Assembly (NCBI GenBank): GCA_964587165.1
Contig: CAZPKH010000006.1
Coordinates: 1 to 64,000 of the forward strand
Reading direction: 5' to 3'
DNA from: CAZPKH01 sp964587165
GTDB lineage: Bacteria; Bacteroidota; Bacteroidia; Bacteroidales; Muribaculaceae
Length of the DNA: 64,000 bases
Positions 24,965 to 34,100 of the stretch are shown one piece after another; positions within the stretch are counted from its first letter, which is position 1, and the number at the start of each line of letters is the position of its first letter. Position numbers and translations under genes: made by a program. The notes beneath the pieces were generated by a model, which saw only the letters and a program-made list of their open reading frames with translations, was not told where the DNA came from and made no database searches.

Positions 24965-26144
24965 ATTCGTCGAGTGTATCGTAGAGACATTTCAGTAGAT
25001 TTAATTCGGCTGCCGTCAGATCGATGTGGCGGCGTGCCATGACGGTCTTTGCAGTTTCGATAAACTTGTCGAACCGTATCCGCTCCATACCGTGTGCGCC
25101 TCCGTAGCTGAACGACGGGATGAATGTGCGCGGGAATCCCGCCCCGTGGATATTGCACCCCACACCCACCACTGTGGCGGTGTTGAACATCGTCTGGATG
25201 CCGGCCTTCGAGTGGTCGCCCATTATCAGGCCGCAGAACTGCATGTCGGTACGCTCGAAGCGGCATGTCGAGTAGCTCCAGAGGCGTATCTTGGAGTAGT
25301 CGTTCTTGAGGTTTGACGACACGCACCCTGCACCGAGATTGCACCATTCGCCTATCACGGCATTTCCCAGATAGCCGTCGTGAGCCTTGTTGGAGTAGCC
25401 GAAGAACACGGCGTTGCCAAGCTCGCCGCCCACCTTGCAGTGCGGGCCGACGGTTGTGCCGCCATACACCTTGGCGCCCATCTTGAGCACGGCGTGGTCG
25501 CACAGCGCAAGCGCCCCGCGCACGTTCACACCCTCCATCACCTCGGCATCGGCGCCTATGTATATGGGGCCCTCGGTCACGTTGAATGTAGCGCAAAGCA
25601 TCTTTGCTCCGGGCTCGATGAAAAGCTGCGAGCTGCTGCCTATCAAGGTGCACGAGGGGTGCATCGGCATCGACGGACGCCCCTCGGTGAGGAGCTCGAA
25701 GTCGGCGCGTATCTGTGCATCGTTGTTGCGGAATATATCCTGCGGCCCGCGCAGCGTTATGGCTCCGACGGTGGTGTAGCGTATGTTGAGATCGTCGGCA
25801 TCCAAAGCACCGATCCAGTCCAAGCACCCTCTGAGGGCCACTATCTCGCCGTCGGGAGTGCAGAGGGCCTCGCCGCGAGCCAAGGCGGCCACCTGAGCGC
25901 AGAGTTCGGCATCGGGCAGCACTGCACCGTTGATCATCAGGCAGTCGTCGGTGGATTGCGGAGCCGGATATTTAGTGGTGAGAACCCCGCATGTCAGGTA
26001 CTCGACGGGCGCGCCGAGCCTCTTGCTCCACTTCTCGGCGATGGTGAGTATACCGCAGCGGCACAGCGCTGTGGGTCGCGTGAATGTGAGCGGGAGCATG
26101 GCGCGAAGCCGCTCGGGGGTATCGAACAGTACGATGTTTTTCAT
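24936..26144 (-). CDS. GlmU-like putative sugar nucleotidyltransferase
   Basis: A 402-residue protein. The N-terminus VLFDTPERLRAMLPLTFTRP matches the NTP_transf_4 domain (about 1-180), and the C-terminal half is a left-handed beta helix with hexapeptide repeats (GADAEVMEGVNVRGALALC and similar). This architecture resembles GlmU but lacks its classical GxGTRM pyrophosphorylase loop. It probably makes or acetylates an activated sugar; the exact substrate is unknown. It heads the minus pair with menA. Confidence 0.8.
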   Translation of the reverse strand: MKNIVLFDTPERLRAMLPLTFTRPTALCRCGILTIAEKWSKRLGAPVEYLTCGVLTTKYPAPQSTDDCLMINGAVLPDAELCAQVAALARGEALCTPDGEIVALRGCLDWIGALDADDLNIRYTTVGAITLRGPQDIFRNNDAQIRADFELLTEGRPSMPMHPSCTLIGSSSQLFIEPGAKMLCATFNVTEGPIYIGADAEVMEGVNVRGALALCDHAVLKMGAKVYGGTTVGPHCKVGGELGNAVFFGYSNKAHDGYLGNAVIGEWCNLGAGCVSSNLKNDYSKIRLWSYSTCRFERTDMQFCGLIMGDHSKAGIQTMFNTATVVGVGCNIHGAGFPRTFIPSFSYGGAHGMERIRFDKFIETAKTVMARRHIDLTAAELNLLKCLYDTLDEYARPIESMD

Positions 26145-26174
26145 AAATAATGCTTATTTTCCCGGCAAATTTAC

Positions 26175-26182
26175 TAAATTTG
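26175..26182 (+). promoter_or_regulatory. -7 box, transketolase promoter
   Basis: TAAATTTG, about 78 bases before the transketolase ATG at 26261, giving a leader of roughly 70 bases. Confidence 0.6.
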
Positions 26183-26260
26183 CAGACAATAACACAAAGA
26201 AAACCGCCTAACATTTCTCGGGCGCGTTTGTTTTTTACTCTATTAAATCAAACTAAACTA

Positions 26261-28285
26261 ATGGACTGCAAGCTTATGGAGAGCGCTGCCGACAATATCC
26301 GCGTGTTGGCTGCCGCCATGGTCGAAAAAGCCAAATCCGGCCACCCCGGAGGAGCAATGGGTGGAGCCGACTTCATCAATGTGCTGTTTTCGCAATTTTT
26401 GGTGACCGACCCCGATGATCCGCGGTGGTTTGCGCGCGATCGTTTCTTCCTCGATCCCGGACACATGTCGCCGATGCTCTACAGCGTGCTGGCTCTCTCG
26501 GGTAAGTTTACTCTCGACGAGCTGCAGCAGTTCCGTCAGTGGGGCAGTCCGACCCCCGGCCATCCGGAGCTCGACCCCGAGCGGGGCATTGAGAACACAT
26601 CCGGCCCCTTAGGGCAGGGTCATGCCATGGCTGTAGGCGCCGCTATAGCCGAGCGTTTCATAGTGGCGCGTTTCGGCGAGGCATTTGCCCATAAAACCTA
26701 CGCTTTCATATCCGACGGCGGCGTGCAGGAGGAGATATCGCAGGGCGCAGGGCGCATAGCCGGGTATCTCGGACTGAGCAACCTGATCATGTTCTTCGAT
26801 TCAAACAAGGTGCAGCTCTCCACGGATGTCGATGCCGTCGACCGCGAAGATTATGCAGCAAAATACCGTGCATGGGGGTGGCGTGTGCTTGAGTGCGACG
26901 GCACTTCGTGCACCTCAATAGCAGAAGCCCTGACTGCCGCCCAGGCCGAGACAGAGCGGCCTACATTAATAATCGGGCATACGGTGATGGGGCGCGGAGC
27001 CGTGACTGCCGAGGGTGACAATTTCGAGGGGAAAACCTCGACTCACGGCCAGCCTCTGAGCAAGAGCGGCGCCGACTTTGCCGCTACAGTGCGCAATCTC
27101 GGCGGCGACCCCGACAATCTGTTTGTCGTGCGTCCCGAAGTTGAGAAGCTGTATGAAGACCGTGCCGCCGAGCTTCGCACCATAGTGGCGCAGCGACGCG
27201 CCGCCGAGCGTGCTTGGGCTGATGCTCATCCCGCTGAAGCTGCACAGCTGCGCGACTTTATCGACGGCAAGCTCCCCGATATAGATTACTCCGCGATAGT
27301 CCATAAAGCCAACGTGGCTACCCGCACTGCCTCGGCCGATGTGCTCAAGGTGCTATCGGATAAGGTGAAGAACATGATTGTAAGCTCTGCCGACCTTGCA
27401 AACTCCGATAAGACCGAGGCCTTCCTGGCGCATACTCATGCGCTGACCCACGGCGACTTCACCGGTGCTTTCCTCCATGCCGGTGTGTCGGAGCTCACCA
27501 TGGCCGCGCTGATGAACGGTATCGTGCTTCACGGCGGTATGATTGCCGCGTGCGGCACATTCTTCGTATTCTCCGATTATATGAAGCCGGCCATGCGTAT
27601 GTCGGCGCTTATGCGTCTGCCGGTGAAATATATATTCACTCACGATGCTTTCCGCGTCGGCGAAGATGGCCCTACTCATCAGCCCGTGGAGCAGGAAGCG
27701 CAGATACGCCTGCTCGAAGATCTTCACAACTTCGACGGTCGCCCTTCGATGCTCGTGATCCGTCCTGCCGATGCCGCCGAGGCCACTATTGCATGGCAGA
27801 TGGCGATGGATAATAAATATACCCCCACGACGCTTATATTCACCCGTCAGGATGTCAACGACCTCCCCTCCGACGGCTCCCGTTTCGAGGATGCCAAAGG
27901 TATGCTCCGCGGTGGCTACGTAGTGGAGCGCACAGGCGATGTGCCTCGCATCACTCTCGTAGGCAACGGTTCTGAGGTGTCGCTTCTCTGTGATGTGGCT
28001 GCTCTGCTCGCTGCCGAGGGTATTGCCTCAAGCGTTGTGTCGGTTCCCTCTATCGGACTGTTCAACTCACAGGATGCCGACTATCGCCACAGTGTTATCC
28101 CGCAGGATATTCCGGCTTTCGGCCTCACTGCCGGGCTCCCCTCCACCCTCCGCTCCGTCATGCCTCCGTCGAGCTTCATCTACGGGCTTAACCACTTCGG
28201 AGCATCGGCCCCCTACAAGGTGCTCGATCAGAAATTCGGCTATACTCCCGAGAACATACTCGACTGTGTGAAGCGCTTCCTTTAA
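26261..28285 (+). CDS. tkt: transketolase
   Basis: A 674-residue thiamine diphosphate enzyme of the non-oxidative pentose phosphate pathway. ATG 26261 gives the usual start (MDCKLMESAADNIR); the longer frame to 26150 lies upstream of the -7 box. GHPGGAMGGAD comes near the N-terminus, and the TPP-binding stretch starts with SDGGVQEEISQGAG, the Bacteroidales variant of GDG. The pyrimidine-domain TH(A/D)AFRVGEDGPTHQP and the C-terminal domain complete it. Monocistronic, with a terminator downstream. Confidence 0.96.
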   Translation: MDCKLMESAADNIRVLAAAMVEKAKSGHPGGAMGGADFINVLFSQFLVTDPDDPRWFARDRFFLDPGHMSPMLYSVLALSGKFTLDELQQFRQWGSPTPGHPELDPERGIENTSGPLGQGHAMAVGAAIAERFIVARFGEAFAHKTYAFISDGGVQEEISQGAGRIAGYLGLSNLIMFFDSNKVQLSTDVDAVDREDYAAKYRAWGWRVLECDGTSCTSIAEALTAAQAETERPTLIIGHTVMGRGAVTAEGDNFEGKTSTHGQPLSKSGADFAATVRNLGGDPDNLFVVRPEVEKLYEDRAAELRTIVAQRRAAERAWADAHPAEAAQLRDFIDGKLPDIDYSAIVHKANVATRTASADVLKVLSDKVKNMIVSSADLANSDKTEAFLAHTHALTHGDFTGAFLHAGVSELTMAALMNGIVLHGGMIAACGTFFVFSDYMKPAMRMSALMRLPVKYIFTHDAFRVGEDGPTHQPVEQEAQIRLLEDLHNFDGRPSMLVIRPADAAEATIAWQMAMDNKYTPTTLIFTRQDVNDLPSDGSRFEDAKGMLRGGYVVERTGDVPRITLVGNGSEVSLLCDVAALLAAEGIASSVVSVPSIGLFNSQDADYRHSVIPQDIPAFGLTAGLPSTLRSVMPPSSFIYGLNHFGASAPYKVLDQKFGYTPENILDCVKRFL

Positions 28286-28306
28286 GAGAAAATCTCTGTA
28301 AATATA

Positions 28307-28342
28307 GTAACCCGGCTCTGCGTTACAGTAGTGCCGGGTTAC
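28307..28342 (+). terminator. transketolase terminator
   Basis: GTAACCCGGC and GCCGGGTTAC form a 10-bp perfect stem with a 16-base loop, followed by TGTTATTA. It starts 21 bases after the stop. Confidence 0.65.
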
Positions 28343-28401
28343 TGTTATTAAGCGAAGGGGAGGGCAGGAGAGAATAATTAGGTTAATTTGTGTTAATTAA
28401 G

Positions 28402-28431
28402 TTGTTGGTTGAAAAAGAAGTACTATTTTTG
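28402..28431 (+). promoter_or_regulatory. promoter of the repeat-containing secreted protein
   Basis: TTG at 28402-28404, a 19-base spacer and TATTTTTG at 28424-28431. The leader is about 110 bases and contains a small hairpin (AATCTT-TTG-AAGATT, 28477-28491). Confidence 0.65.
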
Positions 28432-28549
28432 CAGACGAAATTCGAGGGATTCCATTAGGTGTTTATGTAAATTCTTAATCTTTTGAAGATTCTCGAAATA
28501 TATTGTAGAGCAAAATCTATTTTTTATACTTACCTTTTAATAAATCTTC

Positions 28550-29902
28550 ATGAAAAAATTTTACTTCCTTTTACTTGCCCTGCTGGTGCAGCTCACCGCA
28601 AGCGCACAGTACGACGGCTGGTACCTTAAAGTACCCGGCGAATGGAACGGTTGGGACGGTTATAACGGCGTAGCTTTCAATGCCGACGGTACCGCTACCT
28701 TCACAGTCGATCAGGCAACTTCGGGCCAGCAGTTCAAGCTATGCATATGGAACGGCTCTACAGACGAATGGTACGGCAATGGTCAGACCATCGAACTCAA
28801 TACTCCCGTCGTTGTAAACGAGAACAGTGCCAACATGACCCTCGGAAGCGGTGTCTCCGGTCGGCTTGTGGTGAACTATAATGCCGCCACACAGACCATG
28901 ACCCTCTCGACCGACGGCTCCAACCCGAACCCCAACCCCGATCCTAACCCGAACCCCAATCCCGGCGGTCTGCCCGAGATACTCTATCTCGTGGGCAACA
29001 TCAACGGCGAGCTTTGGGATATTGCCAATCCTATGGCAGCTGTGGGCAACAACGGCGTGTACGTATACGACGTGACAATCGACGATGCTTCAGAGGGTTA
29101 CGGCTGGTTCTCGTTCATCACCCACACCGGTATGGACTGGGATAGCGAGGTGAACCTCTACGACCGCTACGGCTCCGAAGCCGACAATACTCCCATCGCC
29201 GACGGCGAAACAGGCACAGTATATCTCTATGCAGCAGGTGTCAACGCATCGGCAGCCGGCTCGTGGATGATCGCTGCCGGTACTTATAAGATCACTGTCG
29301 ACCTCAATGCCATGACAATCACTGTCGGCGAGGGCAGCCCCAATCCTAACCCCAACCCGGATCCCAACCCCAATCCCGATCCGAACCCCGGCACATACCC
29401 CGCCACCCTCTATCTGGTAGGTAATGTGAACGGCGAGCTCTGGGACATTGCAAACCCGATCCCTGCCGCAGGCAACAACGGCGAATACCTCTTCAACGTC
29501 ACTATCGACGACGCTTCAGAAGGCTACGGCTGGTTCTCGTTCATCACACACCCCGGAATGGACTGGGACAGCGAGGTGAACCTCTACGACCGCTACGGCT
29601 CAGAGGCCGACGATACCCCCATCAGCGATGGTGAAACAGGCACTGTATACCTCTATGCAGCAGGTATCAACGCATCGGCTGCCGGCTCATGGAAGATCGC
29701 TGCCGGCACATATGCCATCACCGTGAACCTCCGCGATATGACCATCTCCGTAGGTTCGAGCAGCATCGACACTGTCAATGCAGCTTCTGCATCGGTAGCT
29801 CCCGTGTACTACAACCTCCAGGGCGTTCAGGTGGCTGCTCCCACCACAGGCCTTTACATCATGGTGCGCGGTACAGAGGTATCGAAAGTATACGTTAAAT
29901 AA
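28550..29902 (+). CDS. secreted protein with SusE/SusF-like repeats and T9SS-type C-terminal tail
   Basis: A 450-residue exported protein. Residues 1-19 are a signal peptide ending TASAQ. A first beta-rich domain (about 20-123) resembles starch-binding modules. Two tandem repeats of about 120 residues follow (about 142-262 and 283-403), some 83 percent identical by my alignment, each beginning LYLVGN and containing DRYGSEAD. They are joined by asparagine-proline-aspartate linkers. The C-terminal tail (PVYYNLQGVQV ... GLYIMVRG ... KVYVK) matches type IX sorting tails. A cell-surface carbohydrate-binding role is likely; the ligand is unknown. Confidence 0.75.
   Translation: MKKFYFLLLALLVQLTASAQYDGWYLKVPGEWNGWDGYNGVAFNADGTATFTVDQATSGQQFKLCIWNGSTDEWYGNGQTIELNTPVVVNENSANMTLGSGVSGRLVVNYNAATQTMTLSTDGSNPNPNPDPNPNPNPGGLPEILYLVGNINGELWDIANPMAAVGNNGVYVYDVTIDDASEGYGWFSFITHTGMDWDSEVNLYDRYGSEADNTPIADGETGTVYLYAAGVNASAAGSWMIAAGTYKITVDLNAMTITVGEGSPNPNPNPDPNPNPDPNPGTYPATLYLVGNVNGELWDIANPIPAAGNNGEYLFNVTIDDASEGYGWFSFITHPGMDWDSEVNLYDRYGSEADDTPISDGETGTVYLYAAGINASAAGSWKIAAGTYAITVNLRDMTISVGSSSIDTVNAASASVAPVYYNLQGVQVAAPTTGLYIMVRGTEVSKVYVK
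28975..29761 (+). repeat. tandem coding repeat, about 360 bp twice
   Basis: Units at about 28975-29338 and 29398-29761, encoding the paired LYLVGN domains, separated by PNPN-type linker codons. High identity suggests recent duplication or gene conversion. Confidence 0.8.
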
Positions 29903-29990
29903 TAACCTAAGATAAACCGTAGGCTTAAACGCCACGGAAGCGGAGTTTAATCCCCGCACAGTAGATTCTTCATTCTAACGTTTGGTTGAC

Positions 29991-30017
29991 AATCCCCTGA
30001 AGTGATTTCAGGGGATT
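29991..30017 (+). terminator. terminator after the repeat protein
   Basis: AATCCCCTGAA and TTCAGGGGATT form an 11-bp perfect stem with a 5-base loop, followed by GGTTTATTTA. Confidence 0.8.
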
Positions 30018-30126
30018 GGTTTATTTATGGGAGTACCGTCGATTATAAGGTGTAGGCGATTATGTGTAAGTCCGGGTTTTTAGATAACATTTTTTCACTA
30101 AAATGAAGTGAAAATAGATGAAATGC

Positions 30127-30157
30127 TTGCACGCACAGATTGAATAACATATCTTTG
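30127..30157 (+). promoter_or_regulatory. promoter of the large secreted protein
   Basis: TTG at 30127-30129, a 20-base spacer and TATCTTTG at 30150-30157, 38 bases before the ATG. Confidence 0.7.
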
Positions 30158-30195
30158 TAGCTATTCTCAATTGTTTAACACACATTTTTCCGAGT

Positions 30196-33100
30196 ATGAA
30201 GAAAGTAACAAAGACATTTGCCGCCTGGGCAGTGGCGTTTGCAGCTATGGCGTCGCCTCCGGTAGAGGCTAAAGTGCTCCTGACCGATAGCTTTGACTAT
30301 ACGGCGGGCAATCTTGCCGGACAAGGGAGTTGGGCAGCATACACCAATAATACGGCTATCCCCGTACAGGTGTCGTCGGCCGCCGGCCTGACTTTTGCCG
30401 GATATCAGGATGAAGCTTCCGGCAAGACTATAAAACTGAATGAAAATCTGGTGAACAACGGCCAGCGTGTATGTATGCCGTTTGCCGAGCCTGTGACCGA
30501 CGGCTCGTCGGTGTTCTACAGCTTTTTGGTGCGCGTAAACGGTTTCGCCGTGTCGAGCGATGCTGTCGGCACGCCGAAATCCATACTTTTGGGGGCATTG
30601 TCGACCAACACCGCCGGCGCCATAAGTACCGGTCCGTATGCAGTGATCGATCTCGTCGCTCCCAAAGCCGGCGGCGACTACGGTATAGCCACAGCTTCGA
30701 GCACTTCGACCCCTACGCATATAGCCGACGGCACATTCGGCCGGACGATGCTGATAGTTGTCGAGACACCCTCGCTGTCGTCGGTCGGTCCGTGGAAGGT
30801 GTGGATCAACCCCACATCCGAGCAGACCGAACCGGCATACACTTCGACGGCTAATGCCGGCGGTACATCGCGAGGGCTGCATGGTATAGGTACATATTCG
30901 GGGTACAACAAGTATATCAGCTCCGATGTAGATGTCGACTGTCTCCGAGCCGCCACTACATGGAGCGAGCTTTTCACCCAGAATCAGGGCGGCGGAGGCG
31001 ACGATCCGGTGATACCCGGCGACTCTCCGAAAGTGACCACAAGCATCTCGTCGCTCGAATTTGCGCCGTTGCTGCAAGGTCAGTCCGCTCAGCAGGCTTT
31101 CACACTCTCGGCCGAAAATCTCACCGGGGCGCTCTCCCTCAGCTCCACGTCGTCGCACTTCGCCGTGTCGCCCTCTGTCATCAGCAAGGACGATGCAGAG
31201 GCTGGCGGAGCAGTCGTGACCGTCACTTTCAAGCCGACGGCAGGCGGATCGCTCAGCGGTGATATTCAGATCACGACCGACGGTATGGATACACCGGCCA
31301 AGGTGGCCGTCTCGGGCGTGGCGCAGGCTGTCACGGTGCCTATGAGCTATGCTATGGCATCAAACAATCTGTACGACGGCATATACAATGATTATGAATA
31401 CCTGAGCCTTGAGTCGGCGCAGGCTGTAGTGACTTATGTGGATGAGCCCGGCAAGCGATTCTTCATTCAGGATCTTTCCGGCGCTCTTGAGGTGAAGTAC
31501 GACTATTTTGACGGAGCGTGCCCTGTGGCTCGCGGACAGAAAGTGCGTCGTTTCTACGCCATGGTCGAGGCCGGTGTGCTTCAGCTTGCGATGGATATAG
31601 ATCCTTCGGCCATCAGCCAGGGCACTGACCGCTCGGCCGCCGAGGTCACTCTCGCTGAGCTGCAGCGCGACCCTGAGTCATATTGGAATAAGGTGATCGT
31701 GGTGAAAGATCTGCAGTTTGCATCCGCCGGCTCGACATTTGCCGCCGGCTCTACGCAGGCATCTTCGGGCGACAAAAATATCAATGTCCGCCCCTTTAAC
31801 GGTACCGATATTGTCGGTACGGCCATCCCTGCTGTCGCTACCGTGACAGGTATCGCCGTGGCTAAGAACGGCACGACCATCTGGCCCCGTTCGTTGGCCG
31901 ACCTCGACATACCCGCCGCCGACGACCCGGCTCTCGAGGTTGAGGTACAGAATCTTGCCGCCGATATAGCCGCCTTCCCCATCGGTCAGGAGGCTACCGT
32001 GGCAAAATTCATAGTCAAAGCCGATAACCTCCCCTCCGAGACTACGATATATATCGGCGGAACAAACCGCAACCAGTTCGCTCTCAGCACCTACTCAGTG
32101 CCGGCGGGCAGCGGCGAGTATGAGGTGGAGCTGATCTATGCTCCCACGGCCATAGGCACACATCGCGCCACAGTGGCGTTTGATGCAGTGCCCACTGTGC
32201 TATCGCAGTCGTACAACCTCACTTTCAAGGCCTATGATCCTGCCAACAAGCCCACTATCACCGCCCCGACTGCGGTGCGCGCATTTGAGGCAGCTCCCGG
32301 CCAGACCGACACCGAGACCATCACCGTGGTGACCTCCGGTCTGATCGACTACACCGGCGGCTCGGCAGTGCTTTCCGACCAGAGCACTCCGGGGGCGTTC
32401 GTACTCTCGTCCACATCGCTTCCTTACAACTCTCAGCAGCAGTATACCATAACGTTCAAGCCCGCTGTGGCCGGCGACTATTCCGCTACTCTCACTCTCT
32501 CGGCTACCATGGCCGAGCCGGTGGTGATAGCTCTGAGCGGTACCTCGAAGGGCACCGTGGTAGATCCCGACCGTGAGGGTACCGACCTGGTGCTCGACGA
32601 CTCCGCTCCGCTGAAGCAGCTCATCGAGCGTTTCGACGGTGTGACCCGCAACAAGCCGCTCCAACTCGACGGTTGGTGCAACGCCTCGGTGCAGGGCAAC
32701 CGCGCATGGTGGGGATATGTGTTCAACAATCGCGATACCGACGGCGACAACTATGGCGAATCGTGCGCCAAGGTGACCGGTTATGTATGGCAGGGCACAG
32801 CCGATACCCCCTCTGAGATGGTGCTCGTCACTCCGGCTCTCGACTTTGCCAACGGCAACAGCAAGATAGCCACTTTCCGTGTGATGGGGCAGAACCTGCC
32901 GTCGGAGGGTGTATCCGACATACTTGAGGTCCTTTATATCGACCTGCTCGACGGTGCCGACGCTCCCTACATTCAGTCGCTCGACGGTCTCAACATACCC
33001 GCCACGGCTGATGCCGCCGACAATTGGGTGGATTATGTGATAGACCTTGAGGATCTGGATCTGGCCGACGCATTCTTCCTCGGATTCCGCCTGAACACCA

Positions 33101-33621
33101 AGCTCGGTGCCAACTCGGCGCATGTGTACTATGTGGATGATGTGACATGGGGACGCACCGACGTGCCTCAGGTCAAAGCACCCGGCGTGGCCGGTCTTGA
33201 GCTTACCGCCGTATTGGGTCAGAGCGCCGAGTCGCATACATTCGACATCGTGGGCAAAAACCTCGGCGGCTCCATCACTGCTAAAGTGACAGGCGCAAAT
33301 GCAAGCAAGTTTGCCGCTTCGACCACCACTCTCCCTGCTGAGGGCGGTCCGATCAGCGTGAAATTCTCGCCCGAGGACGAAGGCGACCACCTTGCTTATC
33401 TCGAACTCTCGGCCGACGGTGCTCCCACCCTCACAATTCCGATGGTAGGGCATACCACTACCGTAGGTATCGATTCGATCGACGCAGAAGCGCAGCCTGA
33501 CACCGTGACGGTGATTACCCTGCAGGGCGTTGTGCTGATGTCGGAAGCTCCGGCTTCTGCCATCGAGACACTGGCTCCAGGGTTCTATATCATCAACGGT
33601 AAAGTGACCCGCATCAAATAA
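30196..33621 (+). CDS. large multidomain secreted protein with T9SS-type C-terminal tail
   Basis: A 1141-residue exported protein with signal peptide to about residue 25. In order I see: a LamG-like beta domain (about 26-260); a short Gly/Asp/Pro linker; an Ig-like domain starting VTTSISSLEFAP (about 278-374); an OB-fold-like domain with FFIQDLSGALEV (about 375-570); two further Ig-like domains (about 572-790); a choice-of-anchor J-like domain (about 794-985); one more Ig-like domain (about 990-1085); and a sorting tail ending GFYIINGKVTRIK. No catalytic motif stands out. Probably a surface adhesin or glycan-binding protein. Confidence 0.75.
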   Translation: MKKVTKTFAAWAVAFAAMASPPVEAKVLLTDSFDYTAGNLAGQGSWAAYTNNTAIPVQVSSAAGLTFAGYQDEASGKTIKLNENLVNNGQRVCMPFAEPVTDGSSVFYSFLVRVNGFAVSSDAVGTPKSILLGALSTNTAGAISTGPYAVIDLVAPKAGGDYGIATASSTSTPTHIADGTFGRTMLIVVETPSLSSVGPWKVWINPTSEQTEPAYTSTANAGGTSRGLHGIGTYSGYNKYISSDVDVDCLRAATTWSELFTQNQGGGGDDPVIPGDSPKVTTSISSLEFAPLLQGQSAQQAFTLSAENLTGALSLSSTSSHFAVSPSVISKDDAEAGGAVVTVTFKPTAGGSLSGDIQITTDGMDTPAKVAVSGVAQAVTVPMSYAMASNNLYDGIYNDYEYLSLESAQAVVTYVDEPGKRFFIQDLSGALEVKYDYFDGACPVARGQKVRRFYAMVEAGVLQLAMDIDPSAISQGTDRSAAEVTLAELQRDPESYWNKVIVVKDLQFASAGSTFAAGSTQASSGDKNINVRPFNGTDIVGTAIPAVATVTGIAVAKNGTTIWPRSLADLDIPAADDPALEVEVQNLAADIAAFPIGQEATVAKFIVKADNLPSETTIYIGGTNRNQFALSTYSVPAGSGEYEVELIYAPTAIGTHRATVAFDAVPTVLSQSYNLTFKAYDPANKPTITAPTAVRAFEAAPGQTDTETITVVTSGLIDYTGGSAVLSDQSTPGAFVLSSTSLPYNSQQQYTITFKPAVAGDYSATLTLSATMAEPVVIALSGTSKGTVVDPDREGTDLVLDDSAPLKQLIERFDGVTRNKPLQLDGWCNASVQGNRAWWGYVFNNRDTDGDNYGESCAKVTGYVWQGTADTPSEMVLVTPALDFANGNSKIATFRVMGQNLPSEGVSDILEVLYIDLLDGADAPYIQSLDGLNIPATADAADNWVDYVIDLEDLDLADAFFLGFRLNTKLGANSAHVYYVDDVTWGRTDVPQVKAPGVAGLELTAVLGQSAESHTFDIVGKNLGGSITAKVTGANASKFAASTTTLPAEGGPISVKFSPEDEGDHLAYLELSADGAPTLTIPMVGHTTTVGIDSIDAEAQPDTVTVITLQGVVLMSEAPASAIETLAPGFYIINGKVTRIK

Positions 33622-33635
33622 TCCTTCCGGACCTA

Positions 33636-33983
33636 AGAGCCTGTCTCACAAGAAATGTTAAATTCTGAGTCGCATATTTTGAGCCTTATTATTTTCTTGA
33701 ACTAAGGAGCGTAGCCTCTCTACGTGACTGAGAGAAAGGGAATAAGAAGGCCAAAAGATGCGAGCAGAACTGTTTATTTCTTGCTTTCAGGTGAGGTTAA
33801 TAGTTAATACATTTTATGTTTTTGCCTATTCCACTTGGGAAATTACCTCTGCCTCGGTCTCTCTTTGGTCTATTGCTGCCGAGTTCTGCGGTCGTGTACA
33901 TCCGGTACACTCCCTTATCACTCACCACAATAGCCTAAAAGATAGACCGCTCAGAATTTAACATTTCTTGTGAGACAGGCTCT
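33636..33983 (-). mobile_element. MITE-like inverted-repeat element, copy 2 (348 bp), opposite orientation to copy 1
   Basis: The terminal repeats at 33636-33669 and 33950-33983 are 34 bases and perfectly complementary, starting AGAGCCTGTCTCACAAGAAA. TA lies at both outer edges (33634-33635 and 33984-33985), suggesting TA target duplication. The interior is about three-quarters identical to copy 1 reversed, including the 92-base folded arm at 33671-33762. The 67-codon plus frame (33758-33961) shares only its end, with AEFCGRVHPV and SLKDRPL, with copy 1. It lies between the stop of the secreted protein and its terminator. Confidence 0.85.
33671..33762. repeat. conserved 92-base hairpin arm of the element, copy 2
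   Basis: Same length as in copy 1. The stem centre CGTAG/CTACG is retained while the loop differs. About 12 of 92 positions differ from copy 1 by eye. Confidence 0.7.
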
Positions 33984-33990
33984 TAACGAA

Positions 33991-34025
33991 TGGCGGTGTG
34001 CTGAAAGCGGCGCACCGCCATTTTT
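33991..34025 (+). terminator. terminator between element copy 2 and purL
   Basis: TGGCGGTGTGC and GCGCACCGCCA form an 11-bp stem (one G-T pair) with an 8-base loop, followed by TTTTT. It is probably the original terminator of the upstream secreted-protein gene, now displaced by the element. Confidence 0.85.
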
Positions 34026-34060
34026 ATATGCGGCGGCACGGCGGGGTGCAAAAAAAATCG

Positions 34061-34068
34061 TAAATTTG
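34061..34068 (+). promoter_or_regulatory. -7 box, purL promoter
   Basis: TAAATTTG, 33 bases before the purL ATG. Confidence 0.55.
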
Positions 34069-34100
34069 CACCATAATATATCACGTATCACACCGACATT

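Noticed and set aside
28930..29400. Short regularly spaced AACCCC-type repeats suggesting a CRISPR array
   Set aside because: They are codons of the Asn/Pro/Asp linkers within a continuous reading frame; there are no unique spacers and no cas genes.
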